Counted from the stretch's first letter, positions 18,330 through 33,169 are shown. The stretch is 64,000 nucleotides of DNA from Turnera subulata (GCA_028386065.3 JAKUCV010006169.1:66419-130418), one strand, 5' to 3'. A program made the numbers and translations. Notes: generated by a model from the sequence alone, not told the origin.

Positions 18330-20515
18330 GTAAGGGCCTGTCCTTCTCTTTATCTTCCTTTTAGTTTGGTAGTTTTTCGGGTTGGAGTTCCCCCTGGTCG
18401 AGTTGATTGATTGTCTGATGTTAGGATGTATTTTTTATTCTGGAGTTCTAATTGTTGGTTTTCTGTTTGATGATTTGGTTGAAGATGGATTGAGGAGTAC
18501 TGGTCTTATTTGAGGCTTTCTGACAAAGGATGGGTTGGAAAGTCTAGATCCGGTTCGATTGCGTTTGCAAGTGTCCCACTACCCTGGTTTGTGTTTTTTT
18601 TTTTCGGATTTGGGTTTGGCCAGGATTCATTTTTTATTTTTTTTGGATTGTGGGATTACAACGTCTCAAACCGTTGTTTCCATGCGTTAGATGGTTTAGG
18701 TTACTTGTACAAACTGCTTTTTATCATACACGCTAATATTAAACAGAACATTCTTATTTTCTATGATTGATCCCTCCCCGTGTATCGTGTGGTAGGGATA
18801 ATAGTGTGACATTGACTCAATGGCGACGTCTTCCAGAATCAGAAGAAGAAGAATCGGAGTAAGGACCAGAAAGAAAGTGGAACTTCCATGATAACTGCAA
18901 GGAATATGAAACAAATAAAACACTCATTGTTTAGGGCTGCAGCCTGGCTAACACTCATGTGTTGGGGACGTGTTTCCAAATTACAACATGGCAAACCTTA
19001 GAACTCTGGACTATAGATGTTGGAAGTATAAGGCTCGAAACAATCATTGTTTCCAAGAATCGGGCTGGTTGAAGCAGTTGGTATTAGCGCCAAAAGAGGT
19101 GAATTTCTCACCCCATTCTTGGATATCATTTCTCTAAGGGAATCCCTGTTCCACCTATTTGTAGGAGTTACGGCCCACATGTCATGCTGCTGCAGTATTC
19201 CCTTACACAATTCAACAGAGATTTATCAGTTAGTATAATGGCAATAATCTATATAATTTTATTTTTTTTAATGTTTGATTCTCTTTGTTATGCATTTGAT
19301 TAAAGTAATTAATTTTTTTTTTCTTAACGGAAAGTCTCTTTGTTATTCATTTGATTGGAGAAATGAAGAGACTAAAGAGTTTTCTGCGATTCTTTAGTTT
19401 CCTGATCGTGTCTTGTTTTTACTTGAACTAAGATCCTGAATTTCTACAGAGAAGTAATAGAAATCAATGTTTCTTTAGAACTCCTGGGATTTTTCTTCCT
19501 CGACTTGGTTATTGAGTTTTTTGACAGGTCTATAGACTCGCAGAAAGTAGCTAGATCTCTAAAAACAGTTTCTATCTCGATGATTTAAAACTTTTTGTTG
19601 TTCAAATGTAAGTTAAAGCTGCATCATTTTTAGAAATACCAATTAAATTTCGCATCTTACCAGGGAAGAAAAGAGCTCATTTTGCTCTTTAGCCGCAGGC
19701 GATAGATGTTGGTGAGGTGGGGTTGTGTAGAATTCACTTGTATATATATATATACCAAAATCCATTTGTTTCATATTCCCTGTCTGTATTAATTAGCAAT
19801 CCATTTGTTGCAATCCAATTTCCTTTATCTCTTCATGTATCTCTTCATATTCGTAACGGTGACCACCTAAATTTATTGATGTCCATAATTTTTTTGCACT
19901 TCCAGTTTCCTACACGCCCCAAATGTTAGATACATGTACAATTTTAATTGCATGTCGGTTTGACATTAATAGCTATAATAATAATATTTTCTACAGCTGA
20001 ATTTGATCTTTGTTTGTAAAGGGTTACAGGCCAATTGACATCTAAGTATTTTGCCACGTGGTTGCCCGCGAAAAACAACACATGTCAATGCTAGAGCTTT
20101 AGGTCTCTGATTTAATATATTTATATAAATTGTGTGGTGTAAGGTTTTGACACTAAATTTTTTTAAAAAAGTTATTAACCCGGATAGATTAGATATATTC
20201 GACTGGTTAGAGTTGTTTTAACTTAACCGATCTTAAAATTTATTTGTTTCACTCTTTTCTTAGATTCTTTCCTGTACCAATTTAGATTGTTTAACTTGAT
20301 CCCATTTCTCTATCAATATAACATTCCAATAGTACAATTTAAGAAAGATGTTTATATTAAATTAAAATGAGGTTTTATCTTGTAAAGAGAAAGGGAAGGG
20401 TTGTTTTAGTTACTATAAAAGAAAACATATAGAGAATCAACAAACATGATATGAAAAATTGCATCACTCATAATAACTATATAGAAATAGCATTAGTTAC
20501 ACTATAGGATTATGT
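18330..20515. other. Non-coding or intronic DNA
   Basis: T-rich DNA with a few G-rich patches, a short (TA) run at 19740-19753 and many stops in all frames. It may contain introns and exons of the putative gene at 18246, but none can be supported. Confidence 0.4.
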
Positions 20516-20965
20516 GTTAAGGTCTTAAAGCTAATCAGAATAACGACATTCTTCCAATTGTGATGTTGAAGGCCAACACTGAAAGTAATATCTACTTAAC
20601 CTCCATGAAGGTTGGATTGAGTGAGCTTATTCGCAACTCGAATGAGGATTGGATAGATGGATTCTTTTTGTTTATATAGCTCGTTGCTAATTGAAACGTG
20701 GGTTAAGCTAATCAGAAGAGAATAATGGTATTCTTCTAGTTACGACATTGAAAGCCAACTTGGATGGTGTGATCTGCCTAATCTCTGTAAAGGTTGGATT
20801 AAATTCTAGTTGCCACATTGAAAGTCAACTTTAATTGTGCTATCTATCTAATTTCCATAGAGGTTGGATTGGGTGGGGTCATTCGCAACTCTAATGGGAT
20901 TAGGTTGATGGATTCTCTTATTTTATGTAGCTTATTCCTAACTCAAACATAGGCTTTCTTCTACA
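20516..20965 (+). repeat. Degenerate tandem repeat, about 2-3 units
   Basis: Words such as AAGCTAATCAGAA, TCTAGTTACGACATTGAAAG and AGGTTGGATT recur at roughly 110-185 bp intervals (about 20527, 20706, 20800). The units are diverged and irregular. Confidence 0.5.
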
Positions 20966-21850
20966 TACTTTGTGTAGCATGCACTATAGGTGATATGACA
21001 ACACTACCAGAACAAAGCTAGATAGCACCTCCTAATCAATCAAAGTTACCAAGATCATAAATAAATTCAACCAAAAGGGTTTTAGTGAATACCTTTATCA
21101 CCTCAAAATACAAAAAAAAGCGTTAAGCAACAATAAAGTAATAAATACAAGGAATATTGTAAACGCCACGAGCAATCAGTTACTTGATAAGTAAACCGAA
21201 TCCCTAAAATAAATAAGAGAGAAATTAATCTAACTTGCAAAGAAACATCGTTAAAAAAACCTCACACTTTATTATCAATAATCAATCAAAATATTATGTA
21301 TTTATTATGTTCCCCTAGGGTCCTATTTATAGAGAAAAGAAGGACTCTAAGTCGGCAAAAGAGGCCATCAAGTCGGCCACCAGCAATCCAACTCCAATAC
21401 GGTTTTGACTTCCCCTAAACCCTAATGGACTAGTTTTTATTTTAATCCAACAACATATTGAATCAACCCAAAAATAATAAATCCAACTAAATAACTAAAG
21501 CTCATAAATAATAATGACTCGTATAACAAATATAACCCAAATAGTAAAAAGACCCAAGCCAAAAGTATTATTGTTTTTAACTAAATAAAATTGGCAACGT
21601 AATAAAATAAAAAGCAGGATATGTCGACATGGGGCCCACATGCTCTAGTTGACTAGGCTTCATCTTCTAATGACAAAACACATGTTGATTTCCTCTTTAG
21701 CTCCTCTCCAAACTTGATTAACTTGTCTTCTTGAAGATCATGATTAATCCAAGCTTGTGCAAACTGTAACATGTGATTCTTGATCTTCTTTAAACGAGCC
21801 CTTGTAATTGGTCATTGAGGCAAGCTTATGGTGCGCGCCATCATCCCCTT
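20966..21850. other. AT-rich DNA without recognisable genes
   Basis: No ORF or terminal repeat could be assigned. The segment near 21830-21845 (GGTGCGCGCCATCATCC) contains a GGTGCGCGCC motif of unknown meaning just before the family C chain starts. Confidence 0.4.
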
Positions 21851-24814
21851 CAGTTCCAACAAGAGGAAAATACCTCCACCAGCTGATATGCATTCTTGAT
21901 CACTGAACAGTCAACCTGTATAAAAACGTAAGGGGTGAGACCGACCACTGTCTCACTATAAAAAAATAAACCAAGAAATACACATGTACAAGTCAACCAC
22001 GAATACACTGGTACATGGCAATAAAAAACCACAGTGCACAAAGAAAGTCATCATGAGTGCACATCACAAGTCATCAAAAAACTTTTATCCAACGTTTGTA
22101 TTTCAACATCTTATTATGAATACGTTCCTTAAGATTTGTTATAGTTGGGTATTTCATTATTAGGGCCCTCTATTGTGTGCGTTGGGCGCGGTAGTGACTG
22201 ATCAGTCCAGGGCTCAAATACAAAATACTAACACACCGGAAGGGGTAAGATCCGAAATAAGACTAACCACTGAAACAACTCAAGTGGTCGACGGCTCTTT
22301 GAGGGGTGCACTCAGTACATACTAAGACCAGGTATAAATAACCAAGAGGTACACCCACCTTCCCCAAGGCGGCGTCTCTCTGAAGAATGCTCTCAGTAAC
22401 TAATCTAACCAAGGAGTGCATCCGTCTAATCCCTAAAGCAGCGTCTCTATAATCTCTTTTTTTTCCAACATAACTCTCGGGGACTACCCTCTCTCCCGCT
22501 CGATGCTACCGGTCAACAGCCCCACAGTAGAAATTATTTATCTTTTAGTTTACCAGCTATATAAGTTGTTAATGTATTATGCAAAAGTAGTTATGTGCTC
22601 TTTACCAATTGTTGTATCATGTATGCTCTTTTTCTAACAGTACATCTCGTGTACTCAAACATTATGACAACATCATAGATACCATATCACAAGATAAAGC
22701 ACACAACAATAATAACATCAATATGGCACCCAATGCAGACAAGACATATAATATCACAAGCACACAGGCAAACAACACTCGAAACAAAACAAGGATTATC
22801 CTATCATTTACCATGACCATAAACCCGACCATCGTAGGCAATAATGGCATACCAAGATTTATAAGTCCTCACCTGAGACCTTAGATGCTAGTGCTTGTCC
22901 TGTCGTCCCTAAGTATAACTAGAGCCTACACATATAGACACATGATAGACACATGTATCCATGAAACACTAACACCAATAGATCATGAGGTGCATGCATG
23001 CTATGCTCTAACCATTTAAGCTTATTGATGACGATCCTAAACCCAACACAGACTATAACATGAGTTAAGGTCTAAACTCACAGAGTATATTTAATATTCA
23101 AATCTGTGTTATTCAACTAGGCTTGTATCATGATACACCATGTGGCTCACCTCACTGAAAATATCTAAAGTTGTATTAGTTTTTAATAAACCTCTTTATG
23201 ATTTATTTAAAACCCGGAAATGACTACCAAAACAAGTTGTCCAACACTACAATCTTAATCATATATTAATATACTAATTCCAAGAATTAGATAAATATGG
23301 GCATTAAACCATTGGACCGTGTCCTACCCACACAGCAACACCATTCTAAATAATGAACCACAAAGCCTATTACAGAGTCCAAATAAGGGCACAAAGTCAA
23401 ATTTAAAAATCAACATGAATTAAGAGACACCTTATAACCCTTTTGGGAACCAACTGTCGTTGAAACAAATTATAAAGTTATTAATCAATTGCTAAGACGT
23501 CCATGGCATAGCATGTGAATAAAATAACGGTTTAATGAAAACGAGCTCATGTGCAATGCTCTAATGCAGACCTGATACACTCCATTTAAAATATGTACCA
23601 CCATAGAATTTGATTTGCAGAAGCCAACGAGAAAAAACTCAATAAGACCATGTATAGCTTATGAATAAAAATAACAACACAACTCAATGCTAATCCAAGT
23701 GGCTATAAATCGGGTCATTACTCGTTCAATTGAATCGACCAGAGATCATGCTGAAGTCGATTGAAGAACCACTCAATCTATTGCCGGAAAATGTCACAAG
23801 GACTTGGCTCCTATCAATACAACAACCTGACACCAAATTGTGCCGTCCGACCCATTTGCACCCACCAACATAACTCATCACCATCGTCAATCCGTCAAAC
23901 CGAAACCCATAAACAAAACAAAAACCCAATCATTCATAAAGGCATAAGTGCCCTGTTAAGGCCAAACCAAACAAAAGAAAAAAAAAATAACAGAGGGGAA
24001 AGGAAACAAAACCCACACAAGGGAAAGAGGAGAAGAGAACACGGTGTCGGCTTCCCAGGTTCAGTCACTCTCCGCCAAGTCCTCGCCATTTGTCATCCAT
24101 AGCTTTCCTCCCCGTCAAGTCCCACTATAGTCGCACCACACTTTTCCCCGTGTCCGTCGTGACCTGAAGCCGACTAAAGGGGAGTTGGCCGGCGGGAGGA
24201 TAGGTCGAGGAGAGGGGGGAGTTGGTAACGGGAAAAAGAAAATGGAGAGAAAACTCAGACGGAGAGGGAGAGAGAGAGAGAGAGATGTGTGGAAGAGAAG
24301 AAGAGAAAATTAAAAAGGGGAAGAGATGAGGGACGGCTATGCTCGGGTGAGAAGGAAGAGAATCGAAAAGAATGAGAGAGAGAAGGGATTCACACCGAAG
24401 CCACAACCAACAATAAAACGACGTTGTTTTACTTTCAAGCTTAGTCCAAAGCAACGTCACTTTTGATATCAGCCCAGCCCCACAGTCAACGCATGAGCTT
24501 CTTGTCAAAACGCAAGCATCTTTGTGTTTTAGGCTTATGGCTCTCCAAAACGATGTAGTTTTTGCCAAAACTGCACCAAAGTTTGTGTTTTATACCTAAA
24601 TATCCTTTGAAAAACACCTAAATATCCTTTATTTCAAAGGAAATTCAATTGAGAATAAAATCCAAAATAAATTCAATAAATCCAAGAAAATATAAATAAA
24701 TAAATAAATAAATCTTTTGACCCAAAAAATTCTTGTAAATTTTTCGAGGGTAAAATTGGAAAATAATTTTAAAAATTTTCATAAATAAAATTATTGAAAA
24801 TTTTGAGCGTTACA
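21851..24814 (-). repeat. Family C LTR 1, truncated at its outer end
   Basis: Aligns with LTR 3 from the CAAGAGGAAAA block onward; the outer roughly 300 bp are missing. It contains a GA-rich microsatellite (about 24262-24288). It also contains short ORFs that recur in the other LTR copies but change frame between copies, so no gene is called. Confidence 0.85.
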
Positions 24815-27800
24815 GTTCTACCCTACTTAAGAAAAATTTTGTCCTCGAAATTTACGTGCATGAGTCAAGTAACCAAGTGCTTAACCAGCACCAGAATTGT
24901 CATCCAGTATCAAAATACCGTTAGCCAAAACCACCAAGTAGAACCATCAAGTATGTCCATTAATCACATTTTCGAGCAGAAATTCTACCATACAAAGTCA
25001 ATCATTGACTTTAGTAGGTTAAAACAATAATCGTTAAGTCTCACTCAATCATCATCTACAATCTATCAACAGAATCCATGATTCATACCATTTATTATCA
25101 ATGATACTTTCCTTCTCTCACACCAAATATATATTCAAGTTCATTTAATCCGCTGAACATATCTCTGAGTACTAGAACCCCAAAATTATCAAAAAAAAAA
25201 AAACGAGATTATCATTCCTATTTAGAAAACCTTAAGGCCAGAAATTCCATAACTATTTCATGATCCAAACCTCAAAATATTTCCCTTTTCTCATACCAAA
25301 ACAGCTAAAATTGTATAATTTCCGGAACACACCTTAGGCACTAGAACTCAATCGTTATCGAAATATCACAGTTACAATTCTATAACTTGGATTTCTCAAG
25401 ACCCCAACTGTTAGTGTAATATGCCCAAAAGCCAATCAATGGATGATTGTTTGTGGTCATGTATACACATTAAGGTTATTCCAATAAATATCATTTATGA
25501 GATGAATGCTTGCACATATTTATAGCCCTAGAATATATTATGTATTCTTAAATGTCCCTAGTAGATTATTATTATGGATGGGTTGTAATAATAAATTAAG
25601 ACTAGCGTATGTTGAGAATTTATATGTGATATGAATTCTACATACGGGTACAAGTTAGAGAACTTGTGGACTGGACCGACCCACATAAGAACGCTACATG
25701 AAATGTTATATGTTTGTCGATAGCGGTTCTTATATGTATTGTCCTTAGACCTGAGATCATCAAGGTTCCCAATATATGAGTCGTATACTTTGATATTACT
25801 CTTGGCTATTTCGTAAATGAGTAGACCTTAGTGTAATGATTGGGTATATGATAAATGTGTAGTGGGTTTTGTATGATCCAGAGGGGATTCGTCCAACCCA
25901 TATAACGGGTATATTATCGGATGGTTTCTTGATAGAGTTGAACCGTAAATGCATGGCCATGCTCGGATTATGATATGGTGATATCATAGATATCCGTTTT
26001 ACGCGGTTAACTCGAGGATCAAGAAACCGAGATTGAACATATGCGAGATTGACATATTCCATGTCTCGTGTTTAATCTTGATAATGGGACGAAGGGACGA
26101 TGACATGTTTGCGAGGCATATGAATCAGTACTGATCTTGTCGTTCGGGTAGCAATGATGTGCTGCTAGACGCCGCTCTTTGATTATAATTGTAAATGAGT
26201 TTACAATTATTTCTGGACGTTACAAGTGCCTACAGGGTCACACACTTAGAGCCGTTGATTCGAGCTGGTGGTTGAACCATGGTTGGACCGTGGTTGAACC
26301 AGGTATTTGAGTTTGTGGTTGGACCGTGGTTGAACCAGGTTCGCTTTGGGCTGGTTTGGTTCACTAAATGTCTGACTTATTGAACCATAATTAGTGCCAT
26401 GTGATGTGCAATCCCACCAAGAGTTAGTGGAGATATAATTAGCTAAAAGCTAATCATGTTGGCCAAAGGTGTTGGCCACTTTGTCCCTTGCTTTTGTGAG
26501 TGGGAGTAGACTAAGCATATTCTGATTATGCTTGTGTCTTCTTCACTTTGAGTCTGAAAAATTTCAGAGGATTGAGCCTTGAGAGTGTCTTGAGAGTTCT
26601 TGTGAGTTTCAGACCATATACACCTTCTTTGAGAAAGAAGAAAATACCACAGACTCTAGCTTCCGAAACCTGCTGCTAGCACATCAGTTCGGGGGTGCTC
26701 GGGTTGGTAATCGTGTGACAATTCCAACTAGTTATCACGGTTCGTGTGGATATCGTAGAGGGGAGGGATCGCTATCCGGCTCCTGCTGATTCGGATCATC
26801 AGTTGGGTGAAAGACCTCAACCGAACCAGGTATGTTTTTCTATAACTCGGTTTACTCTGTTTCACATGGATCCTCCATGAGTACCGGGATTTCCGCTGCG
26901 CATTTAGTTGCATTTGATTGTCAAATTACATGACCCGGTTACTTACACCAACATCATTGCATAACTCATACTCATTAGTCTATCTCTCAAGCAATAATTA
27001 ACATAAGCATCAAAGTCTCTTTTACAAAGAATTTAAGGCACCATTGTATCTCTCATCACATAATTAACAAACTAGCAATTGAATCGCAATACTCGATATC
27101 GCCTAAAAAACTAAACCTCAATGTGAACATACTATTGGCATCCTCATTCAACACATGAACTATAACCTCAACAAAAATTCATGATAAAAGAATTTTCACC
27201 ACAAATACCATTAATATCTTAATTCTCAACAAAGTTAAGTACCTTAAGCATAGATACTTCTCCAATCAAAATAAATAAAAAAGTTATCAACTCGGACTCA
27301 GAATAAGTTTAATCCATAAAAGCATTTACAAGAAAATTCAAATCCACGAACTCAGGTACTCAGACCACAAATAACATGATTACCAAGATCACAAGAATCA
27401 TATCCACAAGAATCACGTTAGATCATCACTTCACATATATAAAATCCAAAATTAAATTTCTCGTCCTTACTTGTATTGGCCAGCTCCAATTCTGAAACTT
27501 CCAGACATGTTACCACAGGGCTTACTAAATTACGCAAGCAATCTTGTCCGCCGAACCTATAAAAGCAATAAAGAAACTTCGACGGTGTAAACACAAAGAC
27601 AGGTAACATAAATAAAGATCAAAAGTCTACACAAACTTTGATAAAGCAGTGGATATTCTACAAAACAAACTTTGCAAGAGCCAAAGCTGTAAAGGAAAGC
27701 ATGCCATTTCAACAATGATACCGGGTCGTTCTAAACATCAGTAGGTGCGTGTCCTCTACCGGATCCATAGTACGACTCACTACATAAATTCATGATACAA

Positions 27801-27898
27801 TGCGACCGACGACCTAAAAGGAAGCAGACATATGCACATAAGAGCACAAAACATATCAACACATCCCAAAAGATCTACAACTTAGCTAAACTACCAAC
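24815..27898 (-). repeat. Family C internal region 1 (non-coding), interrupted
   Basis: It begins with the polypurine side GTTCTACCCTACTTAAG and ends at CTACCAAC, the reverse complement of a GTTGGTAG primer-site start. Without the inserted solo LTR (25409-26947) it is about 1.55 kb. It has no gag or pol motif. Confidence 0.8.
25404..26952 (+). mobile_element. Solo LTR of family B with 5 bp target duplication
   Basis: 25409-26947 (1539 bp) runs TGTTAGTGTA...ACTTACA, the reverse complement of the element B LTR. It is flanked by CCAAC on both sides (25404-25408 and 26948-26952). Uninterrupted family C copies at about 31563 and 43773 show the empty site. It is more diverged from the two LTRs of element B than those are from each other. 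Confidence 0.93.
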
Positions 27899-30800
27899 TG
27901 AAACGGCCGCATCCTAGCTAATATGCACTTTTGATCACAGAATAGTCAGCCTGTATAAAAACGTGAGAGATGAGACCAACCACTGTCTCACCATAACAAA
28001 TAAACCAGGATATACACATGTACAAGTCAACCACGAATACACTGATACACGGCAATAAAAAAACACAGTGCACAAAGAAAGTCATCATGAGTGCACATCA
28101 CAAGTCATCAACAGACTTTTATCCAACGTTTGTACTTCAACATCTTATTATGAATATGATCCTTAAGCTTTTTTAGAGTTGTGTATTTCATTATTAGGGC
28201 CCTCTCCAGTGTGCGTAGGGCGCGGTAGCGACTGATCATTCTAGGGCTCAAACCCAAAATACTAACACACTGGAAGGGGTAAGATCCAAAATAAGACTAA
28301 CCACTGAAACAACTCAAGTGGCCGACGGCTCTTTGAGGGGCGCACTCAGTACATACTAAGACCAGGTATAAATAACCAAGAGGTACACCCACCTTCCCCA
28401 AGGTGACACCTCTCTGAAGGATGCTCTCAGTAACTAATCTAACCAAGGGGCGCATCCGTCTAATCCTCAACGCACCGTCTCTATAATCTCTTTTTTTTCC
28501 AACATAACTCTCGAGGAGTACCCTCTCTCCCGTTCGATGCTACCGGTCAACAGCCCCACAGTGGAAATTATTTATCTTTTAGTTTACCAGCTATATAAGT
28601 TGTTAATGTATTATGCAAAAGTAGTTATGTGCTCTTTACCAATTCTTATATCATGTGTGCTCCATTTCTAATAGTACATCTCGTGTACTCAAACATCATG
28701 ACAACATCATAAATACCATATCACAAGATAAAGTACACAACAATAATAACATCAATATGGCACCCAGTGTAGACAAGACATACAATATCACAAGCACACA
28801 AGCAAACAACACTCGAAACAAAACAAGGATTATCCTGTCATTTACCATGACCATAAACCCGATCATCGTAGGCAGTAATGGCATACCAAGATTTATAAGT
28901 CCTCACCTGAGACCGTAGATGCTAGTGCTTGTCCTATCGTCCCTAAGTATAACCAGAGCCTACAGATATAAACACATGTATCTATGAAACACTAACCCCA
29001 ATAGATCATGAGGTGCATGCATGCTATGCTCTAAAGATTTAAGCTTATTGATGACAATCCTAAACCCAACACAGACTATAACATGAGTTAAGGTCTAAAC
29101 TCACAGAGTATATTTAATATTCAAAACTGTATTATTTAACTAGGCTTGTATCATGATACAACATGTGGCTCACCTCACTAAAAATATTTTAAGTCGTATT
29201 AGTTTTTAACAAACCTTTTTATGATTTATTTAAAACCCGGAGATGACTACCAAAACAAGTTGTCCAACACTGCAATCTCAATCATATATTAATATACTAA
29301 TTCCAAGAATTAGATAAATATGGGCATTAAACCATTGGATCGTGTCCTACCCACACAGCAACACCATTCCAAATCATGAACCACAAAGCCTATAACAGAG
29401 TCCAATTAAGGGCACAAAGTCAAATTTAAAAATCAACATGAATTAAGACACCTTATAACCCTTTTGGGAACCAACTGTCGTTGAAACAAATTATAAAGTT
29501 ATTAATCAAGAGCTAAGACGTCTATGGCGTAGCATAACTACGTGGATAAAATAACGGTTTAATGAAAACGAGCTCATGTGCAATGCTCTAATGCAGACCT
29601 GATACACTCCACAACAAAATGTCAAAGTGCATTCAAAGGATTAACATCAAAGCATCAACCTTTAGTCCACGTGTTGTACTACCTCAAACGACACACATAT
29701 ATATGTATGGATATATATCCTTACGGTTAATTGGCCGACTCCTGACCACAACACAAACCATTTAAAATATGTACCACCATAGAATTGATTTGCAGAAGCA
29801 AACGAGAAAAAACTCAATAAGACCATGTATAACTTATGAATAAAAAAAACAACACAACTCAATGCTAATCCAAGTGGCTATAAATCGGGCCATTACTCGT
29901 TCAATTGAATTGACCAGAGATCATGCTGAAGTTGATCGACGAACCACTCAATCTACTGCCGGAAAACGTCAGAAGGACTTGGCTCCCATCAACACAACAA
30001 CCCGACACCAAATTGTGCTGTCCAACCCATTCGCACCCACAAAATAACTGATCACCATCGTCAATCTGTCAAACCGAAACCCATAAACAAAACAAAAACC
30101 CATTCATTCATAAAGGCATCAGAGCCCTGTTAAGGCCAAACCAAACAAAAGAAAAAAAAATAACATAGGGGAAAGGAAACAAAACCCACATAAGGGAGAG
30201 AGGAGAAGAGAACACAACTTCGGCTACCCAGGTTCAATCACTGTCCGCCAAGTCCTCGCCATTTGTCATCCATAGCTTTCCTCCCCGCCATGTCCCACTA
30301 TAGTCGTACCACACTTCTCCCCATGTGCGTCGTGACCCGAAGCCGACTAAAGGGGAGTTGGCCAGCAGGAGCATAGGTGGAGGAGAGGGAGGAGTTGGTA
30401 ACTGGAAAGAGAAAATTGAGAGAAATCTCGGAGAGAGAGAGAGAGAGATGTGAGGAAGAGAAGAAGAGAAAATTGAAAAGGGGAAGAGATAAGGGACGGC
30501 TATGCTCGGTTGAGAAGGAAGAGAATCAAAAAGAATGAGAGAGAGAAGGGTTTCACACCCAAGCCACAACCAACAATAAAACGACGTCGTTTTACTTTCA
30601 AGCTTTGTCCAAAACAATGTCACTTTTGATATCAGCCCAGCCCCATGGTCAACACGTGTATTTCTTGTCAAAACGCAAGCATCTTTGTATTTTAGGCTTA
30701 TGGCTCTCCAAAACGATGTAGTTTTTGCCAAAACTGCACCAAAGTTTGTGTTTTATACCTAAATATCCTTTGAAAAACACCTAAATATCCTTTATTTCAA

Positions 30801-30975
30801 AGGAAATTCAATTGAGAATAAAATACAAAATAAATTCAATAAATCCACAAAAATATAAATAAATAAATAAATAATTCCTTTGACCCACAAATTCTTGTAA
30901 ATTTTTCGAGGGTAAAATTGGAAAATAACTTTAAAATTTTCACAAATAAAATTATTGAAAATTTGGAGCGTTATA
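27899..30975 (-). repeat. Family C LTR 2
   Basis: Starts TGAAACGGCCGCATCC and ends GCGTTATA. It lacks about 280 bp near its start that are present in LTR 3 (32554-32832). Includes a GA repeat at about 30433-30450 and the ACGACGTCGT palindrome near 30580. Confidence 0.88.
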
Positions 30976-32540
30976 GTTGTACCCCACATAAGAAAAATTT
31001 TGTCCTCGAAATTTACGTGCATGAGTCAAACAACCAAGTGCTTAACCAGCACCAGAGATGTCATCCAGTATCAAAATACCGTTAGCCAAAACCACCAAGT
31101 AGAACCATCAAGTATGTCCATTAATCACATTTTCGAGCAGAAATTCTACCATACAATGTCAATCATAGACTTTAGTAGGTCAAAACAATAATCGTTGAGT
31201 CTCACTCAATCATCATCTACAATCTATCAACAGAATCCATGATTCATACCATTGATTATCATTGATACTTTCCTTCTCACACACCAAATATATATTCAAG
31301 TTCATTTAATCCTCTGAACATATCTCTGAGTACTAGAACCCAAAAATTATCAAAAAAGAAAAAAACAAGATCATCATTCCTATTTAGAAAACCTTAAGGC
31401 CAAAAAATCCATAACTATTTCCTGCTCCAGACCTCAAAACATTTCCTTTTTCTCACACCAAAACAGCTAAAATTGTATAATTTCCGGAACACACCTTAGG
31501 CACTAGAACTCGATCGTTACCAAAATGTCACAGTTACAATTCTATAACTTGGATTTCTCAAGACCCCAACATCATTGAATAACTCATACTCATGAGTCTT
31601 TCTCTCAAGCAATAATTAGCACAAGCATCAAAGTCTCTTTGACAAAGAGTCTAAGGCATTATTGTATCTCTCATCACATAATTAACAAACTAGCAATTGA
31701 ATCGAAATAGTCGATATCCCTAAAAAATTAAACCTCAATGTAAACATACTATTGGCATCCTCATTAAACACATGAACTATAACCTCAACAAAAATTCATG
31801 ATGAAAGATTTTTAATCACAAACACCATTAATATCTCAATTCTCAACAAAGTTAAGTACAAATATGCCATGTAATCAAACTCAAATTAAATAAAAAAGTT
31901 ATCAACTCGGACTCTGAATAAGATTTAATCCATAAAATCATTTACAAGAAAATTCAAATCCACGAACTCAGGTAATCAGACCACAAATAACATGATTACC
32001 AAGATCACAAGAATCATATCCACAAGAATCATATTAGATCATCACTTCACATATGTAAAATCCAAAATTAAATCTCTGGTCCTTACTTGTATTGGCCAGT
32101 TCCTATTCTGAAACTTCCAGACATGTTACCATAGGTTAGCCTCTTCCGTTGACAACACATGGCTTACTAAATTACGCAAGCAATCTTGTCCGCCAAACCT
32201 ATCAAAGCTTTAAAGCAACTTCGATGGTGCAAACACAAAGACAAGTAACATAAATAAAGATCAAAAGTCTACACCAACTTTGATAAAGCAGTGAATATTC
32301 CACAAAAAAAACTTTGCATGAGCCTAAGCTGTAAAGGCAAGCATGCCACTTCAAAAACGATACCGGGTCGTTCTAAACATCAGTAGGTGCGTGTCCTCTA
32401 CCGGATCTATAGTACGACTCACTACATGAATTCATGATACAATGCGGCCGACGACCTAAAAAGGAGCAGACATATGCACATAAGAGCACAAAACAAATCA
32501 ACACATCCCAAAAGATCTACAACTTAGCTAAACTACCAAC
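30976..32540 (-). repeat. Family C internal region 2 (non-coding)
   Basis: 1565 bp between the polypurine side (TTGTACCCCACATAAG) and the primer-site side (CTACCAAC). The part near the primer site contains GGTGCGTGTCCTCTACCGGA, also conserved in element D. No gene is seen. Confidence 0.85.
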
Positions 32541-32962
32541 TGAAACGGCCGTATCCTAAAATATCTAATTACATAAAAATACAATATAGATAATGACCAA
32601 ATCGCCCTTCTCTACCCAGGATACGATATTAACAACATAAAACATGCCAAGATACACATACTCTTAATCAAGCGAAATCTGGCTCAATGCAAACCCATAA
32701 TATAGTCATCATTCAAATATACAGTAAAATATACAATACAACGAGTTTGTAGCGGAAGATAAAAACATAAGAGAACATGTAAGTAATGGACTCTATGGAT
32801 CCGACCCGACAAGAGGAAAACACCGCCACCTGCTAATATGCACTTTTAATCACCGAACAGTCAACCTGTATAAAAACGTGAGAGATGAGACCAACCACTG
32901 TCTCACCATAACAAATAAACCAGGATATACACATGTACAAGTCAACCACGAATACACTGATA
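32541..32962 (-). repeat. Family C LTR 3 start, fragment
   Basis: First 422 bp of an LTR, including the stretch missing from LTR 2. It breaks off inside GATACACTGATA and is joined directly to internal sequence (32963). Confidence 0.8.
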
Positions 32963-33169
32963 AAGGCAAGCATGCCACTTCAAAAACGATACCGGGTCGT
33001 TCTAAACATCAGTAGGTGCGTGTCCTCTACCGGATCCATAGTACGACTCACTACATAAATTCATGATACAATGCGACCGACGACCTAAAAGGAAGCAGAC
33101 ATATGCACATAAGAGCACAAAACATATCAACACATCCCAAAAGATCTACAACTTAGCTAAACTACCAAC
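32963..33169 (-). repeat. Duplicated family C internal end
   Basis: About 207 bp of the primer-site end of an internal region. Its left part resembles internal region 2; its right part is identical to internal region 1 in diagnostic places (TACATAAATTC, GCGACCGAC, AAAGGAAGCAG). It is followed by a second LTR start at 33170. Confidence 0.75.

Noticed and set aside
18510..18770. ORF downstream of the putative first exon as a gene
   Set aside because: T-rich, Phe-rich translation through an apparent poly-T stretch; start codon only TTG; at most its first 20 codons could be an exon.
22662..22850. Hydrophobic 62-residue minus-strand ORF, also at 28696 and 33967
   Set aside because: Looks like membrane segments, but lies inside three copies of the same LTR and reads complement of CA-rich DNA; no start context or homologue.
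24125..24568. ORF starting MAKTTSFWRAISLK in LTR 1 and LTR 2
   Set aside because: The frame is not kept between copies (lengths and ends differ) and it covers a GA microsatellite.
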